Source of the DNA: Adenophora triphylla var. japonica
Taxonomy: Eukaryota; Streptophyta; Magnoliopsida; Asterales; Campanulaceae
Direction: 5' to 3'
DNA length: 64,000 nt
Assembly: GCA_022495995.1 (NCBI GenBank)
Contig: JAFEMH010005430.1
Location: forward strand, 1 to 64,000
Shown: positions 60,418-64,000 of the stretch, piece by piece
Numbering within the stretch: position 1 is the first letter of the stretch
Layout of the letters: the number at the start of each line of letters is the position of its first letter
Translations under genes and position numbers: made by a program
Notes under the pieces: model-generated
The model's input: only the letters and a program-made list of their open reading frames with translations
Databases searched by the model: none
Told to the model about the DNA's origin: nothing

Positions 60418-61296
60418 GTTGGTTCAATTTTCGAGACCTGAAGTTTCTTCTTCGTTGGGTCATCTTTGCTTGTTCTTGTTCTTAAATTTTCCTTGAAACC
60501 CAGAAAAACAATACCAAAATGGTTCATGACAAAGGAACCCACTTAAAAACCATCCCAAACGCTAACCTGGCGTTGACAACACCAAACTTATGAAGTGAAG
60601 CTTATGTGCCTGCTGGATCTGGTTTGGTAGGTGGCGTGCAATCAATAGATACGGAGTCTATCGTGCGGCGTAGAAGAGAGCGGGAAGAGAGGGAATGTTA
60701 TGAGGAAAGAGGGCGAGATGTGGAAGGCAAGAGCATATACCCCTCACAGAAGCTGAAATAAGAGCAGAAGCGTAGCGGATAACAAATACTGAGCTGTTGT
60801 TGCAGATTCTCGCCAACAACAACAAGCTTATGGAAATGAGACAAGAGCCAACGCAGATCCCGCATAATGTCATGGGAGGAATAGCTGGAAATAGCCCAGT
60901 AAGGGGGCAAGCTGTCAGTCAAAGTATGTCTAGGAGGTTTGATAGGTAAGAACGTGACACGACGCCTCCAAAAGATAGGCCTAGAGCAGAGAGGCGAGAA
61001 GTAATCAAAGCGAGATCTGAAGGAATAGTGAGGAAGAAAAGGTCTCAGGAAATTGTTGAAAATGGGAAAAGGAGGAAGGTGTATTATCAATTTGCCAACT
61101 CACGAGATTCGTCTTATTCCTATTAGTATGACGGGGATGAGATAGATACTGGGTCAACCATGAACAAGACGTATAGGCAAAGTCGCTCAAAGCATTCAGA
61201 CGGGAGGTCGCGAGATTCTTAGAGATCTCGCAGAGATAAGGAATCTAGGAGATGTAAGAAGACTGAGGAAAAGGGGAGGACCACTGGAAGAAATAA

Positions 61297-62296
61297 ATGG
61301 CAAAAAGGATCAAAGAGCTGAAAGCGGGAAATAAAACAGAGGAAGATAAGGATTCTTACTTAACACCTTTTGTGAAGGAGATTCAACATGCTGACCCAGA
61401 TCCAACTTTCCGCATGCCATCATTGTCTGAATATTCGGGGAATACAAGAGCGAGAACCCATGCTGGTGGTTTTGAAGTGACAATGTCCATGCTCACAAAG
61501 AGTGAAGCGATTTTGTGCAGGGTGTTGGCTAGTACTTTGACTGATCATGCTCTAGAATTGTTTCTCACACAGCCCACGGAGTCATTCACGGGCTATCAAG
61601 ATTTTAAAAGGAAGTTTTTGGCGAGATTTAGTACCTCTAGAGCACAATCAGTGAGGAAGCAAAAGTTATGAGGCATTCGACAAAAGACTGGTGAGGGGAT
61701 AACTAGTTACACAGAGAGATTCATGAAGGTGGCCAATCAGATTTCAGACATAGAGCAAAGCAACATCATCATGCTCTACAATGCAAGTTTGTTTCCTGGT
61801 CAATTTAAGCGAAAATTGGGAATGAGGCTGCCTGAAACAACTGGCGAATTGTACGAGCGAGTTAGAGGATATTGTGGAGGATATGATAATGTTGAAGTCC
61901 CGGTAGTTCCCGCATCAGCATCTGCGGTGAGAAAGAATGTGAAGGAAGTAATTGAATATGTGAAGGAAGAAAAAGAAGGTGGAAGAGGAGGTCGCGGTGG
62001 TGGCCAAGGTGGAAGAGGAGGTGGCCGCGGAGGAGGTCGTGGTCCAAGGAAGATCGTGAAATTTTAGAAGTTAAACACCAAACCTAGCGAGATACTGAGG
62101 AGGGTTCATTTACCAGCAACCTTTCCAATGCCAGAAACAGGAGCAGCGCTTAGAGATCAAAGTAGCTTTTATGAATATCACCAAGCTAAGGGGCATACAA
62201 CGGATGATTGTTACAATTTGAAGAGGGTAATTCAAATGAAATTTGATGATGGCGAGTTAGGGGAATATGTTGAGAAGGAAGGAGGACAAGGGGCAT
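61297..62296 (+). pseudogene. gag of the right-edge gypsy element, disrupted
   Basis: Frame 61297-61671 gives FRMPSLSEYSGNTRARTHAG and ALELFLTQPTESFTGYQDFK of the gag domain. A stop separates it from 61723-62067 (ending in an RGG-type GGRGGRGGGQGGRGGG tail). A following frame has YEYHQAKGHTTDDCYNLKR, a knuckle-like motif whose first Cys is Tyr. Codons upstream (60600-61290) are the Arg/Glu-rich N-terminal part, also interrupted. Confidence 0.8.
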
Positions 62297-62339
62297 GAGA
62301 AGAGAGAAATCTGATTGATGTTATACAAGATCCAACTCC

Positions 62340-64000
62340 AATCATCTGTCAGCTTGACAATCAGATTATGACTTTGTCGCATGGTTTCAATGTACCTGAA
62401 TACCCCCCAAATGAAGATAGAGTGATAAGCTTTTTAAGGAGGAAGTTGGCAGTAACAATCAGTCATGGAAGCCAGCCTATTGTGATAACAATTTATCCGG
62501 CAAGCACCAGTTCTTTAACAACCAAATTAGCAGCTCGCCCATTGCGCATTAATCTGATTGTCGCTCTTGAGGAGGAGATGGATTGGGAGGAAACAAAAAG
62601 CATGAGGAACAACACGACAATCATAGCAGCCGCGATGGGCCGGTAGTTTAAGAAGGCGAAAAGATGGAGATAGATGATAGGCGAGAAACATTAAAGATAA
62701 TGGAATAGGAAGTCGCTGGCGAGATTAATATGTCGATGGAAATAGTTAGCATAAACCCTACTTTGAATTGTGTAAGGGCAATTAAGCTTGTACAGATGGA
62801 TGAACCTAGAATAGAGGAGATTGAGGAATGTGAAGAAATTGAGGTTGAAACTATGGATGGGCGGCCACGGGAAATTTCTTGTCAAACAATAATGAGGAGG
62901 TTATCACCAAGGATAAGAAAAGAAAAATAATAGAGGTAGATACGTTGCAAGTAAGAGACGAGCCAGAAATTCAGGCTTTGGAGGAGTTGGAAGAAGTGGA
63001 GATCAATAACATTTTCCCTGAACAAAAGATTAAAATCGGAAAACAATTGACAAAGGTGGAGCGAGAAAGATTGATTGCTTTTTTAAAGCAAACTTTGGAT
63101 GTATTAGCTTGGCAACCTGAAGATATGAGGGGGTAGATGAGAATGTCGCTATGTACTGTCTTAAAATGGATCCAAATGTAGAACCATTCACGCAGAAAGT
63201 TAGATATTTGTCGGCGGAAAAGGAAAAGCAGTCTTGGAAGAAGTTGAAAAACTGTTAAAAGCGGGAATCATAGAGGATATTCAATACCCAATTTGGTTGG
63301 CTTGCCCAGTAATGGTGTTGAAAGCGAACAAGAAGTGGAGGATGTGCATAGATTTCACAGATCTGAATACGGCCTGCCCCAAGGATTGTTATCCTTTGCC
63401 AAAAATTGACAAGTTGGTAGACTCCATTGCAGGGCACAAAATGTTTAGCTTCATTGACGCCTACTCGGGTTACCATCAAATTAAAATGGCAGAAAAAGAT
63501 AAGGCGAAAACCACTTTCAGAACGCCAAAAGGAAATTTTTGTTGATGTCGTTTGGGTTAAAGAATGCTGGGGCGACATATCAGCGTATGGTCAATGAGGT
63601 GTTCAAATCGCAGATTGGTAGGAACGTGGAGGCTTATATTAATGATATGGTGATTAAGACCATGGATGGTGAATACTTGGAGGATCTCGCTGAAACTTTC
63701 CATAGCCCAAGGAAAAATTCGATGAAATTGAATCCCAGCAATTGTACTTTTGGGGTCACGGCGGGAATTTTTTTGGGTTTTCTGATGAATATAAGAGGAA
63801 TAGAGGCCAACCCTGAAAAAATATAGGCCTTACTTGACATGTCACCACCAAAAACAATCCGTGAGATTCAGCGCTTGAATAGAAGGATCATTGCCTTGGG
63901 GCGTTTCATATCCAGATCGGCCGAAAGGTGTTTGCCATTTTTTAAGGTCTTAAAGGGTGGACAGAAATTCTCGTGGAGTGAGGAGTGTAATGATGATTTT
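62340..64000 (+). pseudogene. Protease and reverse transcriptase of the right-edge gypsy element
   Basis: 62368-62646 covers the protease-side linker. 63061-63136 reads LAWQPEDMRG, the lead-in to reverse transcriptase, then a stop. 63234-63545 has ANKKWRMCIDFTDLN, ACPKDCYPLPKID and FSFIDAYSGYHQI. After a frame break, 63539-63826 has SFGLKNAGATYQRMVNEVF and YINDMVIKT where active enzymes have YVDD, so one catalytic Asp is Asn. A stop at 63824-63826 precedes LLDMSPPKTIREIQRLNRR. The element is inactive in several independent ways. Confidence 0.85.

Larger units (their letters stand above)
59695..64000 (+). mobile_element. Tat-type Ty3/gypsy retrotransposon, left part
   Basis: LTR, leader, gag, Gly-rich nucleocapsid, protease region and reverse transcriptase are recognisable in order; the element continues past the window. 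Multiple stops and frameshifts show it is dead in cis. The LTR relates to the solo LTR at 38688-39469. Confidence 0.85.

Overview
The window is a piece of flowering-plant nuclear genome, most likely a dicot. The signs are three intron-containing plant genes with consensus GT/AG splice sites, a Met-tRNA-type primer site next to a copia LTR, and a very dense load of Stowaway, Tourist, CACTA, Mutator-like, Helitron, copia and Tat-type gypsy elements. No prokaryotic, organellar or tRNA/rRNA features were seen.

Host genes. (1) 5074-7613, minus strand: complete five-exon gene for cytosolic 40S ribosomal protein S13 (151 aa), with a telo-box and site II motifs upstream. (2) 20154-23177, minus: six-exon gene for a 248-aa myeloid-leukemia-factor (Mlf1IP) family protein, with a 1.2-kb copia-derived inverted-repeat element in its last intron. 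(3) 50626-55286, minus: seven-exon gene for a 307-aa DHHC protein S-acyltransferase of the PAT13/14 type. All exon joins preserve frame. Gene fragments: a coiled-coil pseudogene (29530-30060), a hAT transposase C-terminus (47815-48085) and the last exon of a RAD23-like gene (48823-48935).

Mobile DNA, left to right. 1-1022: end of a Mutator-like element carrying a degenerate CACTGGCACT-type array; relatives lie at 9725-10971 (9-bp target duplication AATAATAAT) and 58394-58917 (TTGAAATTG). 1837-4673: a long-TIR element holding a fold-back Mutator-like element (2499-3990, TSD ATTCAAAAA) whose inverted twin sits at 7849-9334, beyond RPS13. 11930-12660: Harbinger transposase remnant and a 268-bp tandem duplication. 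12761-19216: decayed Tat-type gypsy element with a spliced antisense gene. 24624-25481: Tourist element with a G-rich core. 25542-28500: two abutting Helitron-like elements, the second holding a CACTA element inside a MITE. 30222-31561 and 57112-58262: two Helitrons with the same AT-rich palindromic minisatellite. 31907-37593: non-autonomous copia with two similar 880-bp LTRs but ruined coding. 38688-39469: solo gypsy LTR. 39844-40785: three MITEs nested in each other. 41052-47750: Mutator-like element that received a very young copia (41489-46405) whose polyprotein is open except for one UGA; the same element carries tandem units with snRNA-promoter-like USE and TATA boxes. 59695-64000: left part of another Tat-type gypsy element.

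The picture is a few ordinary housekeeping genes separated by layered insertions. Boundaries with target duplications are firm; other limits are approximate and are marked so.
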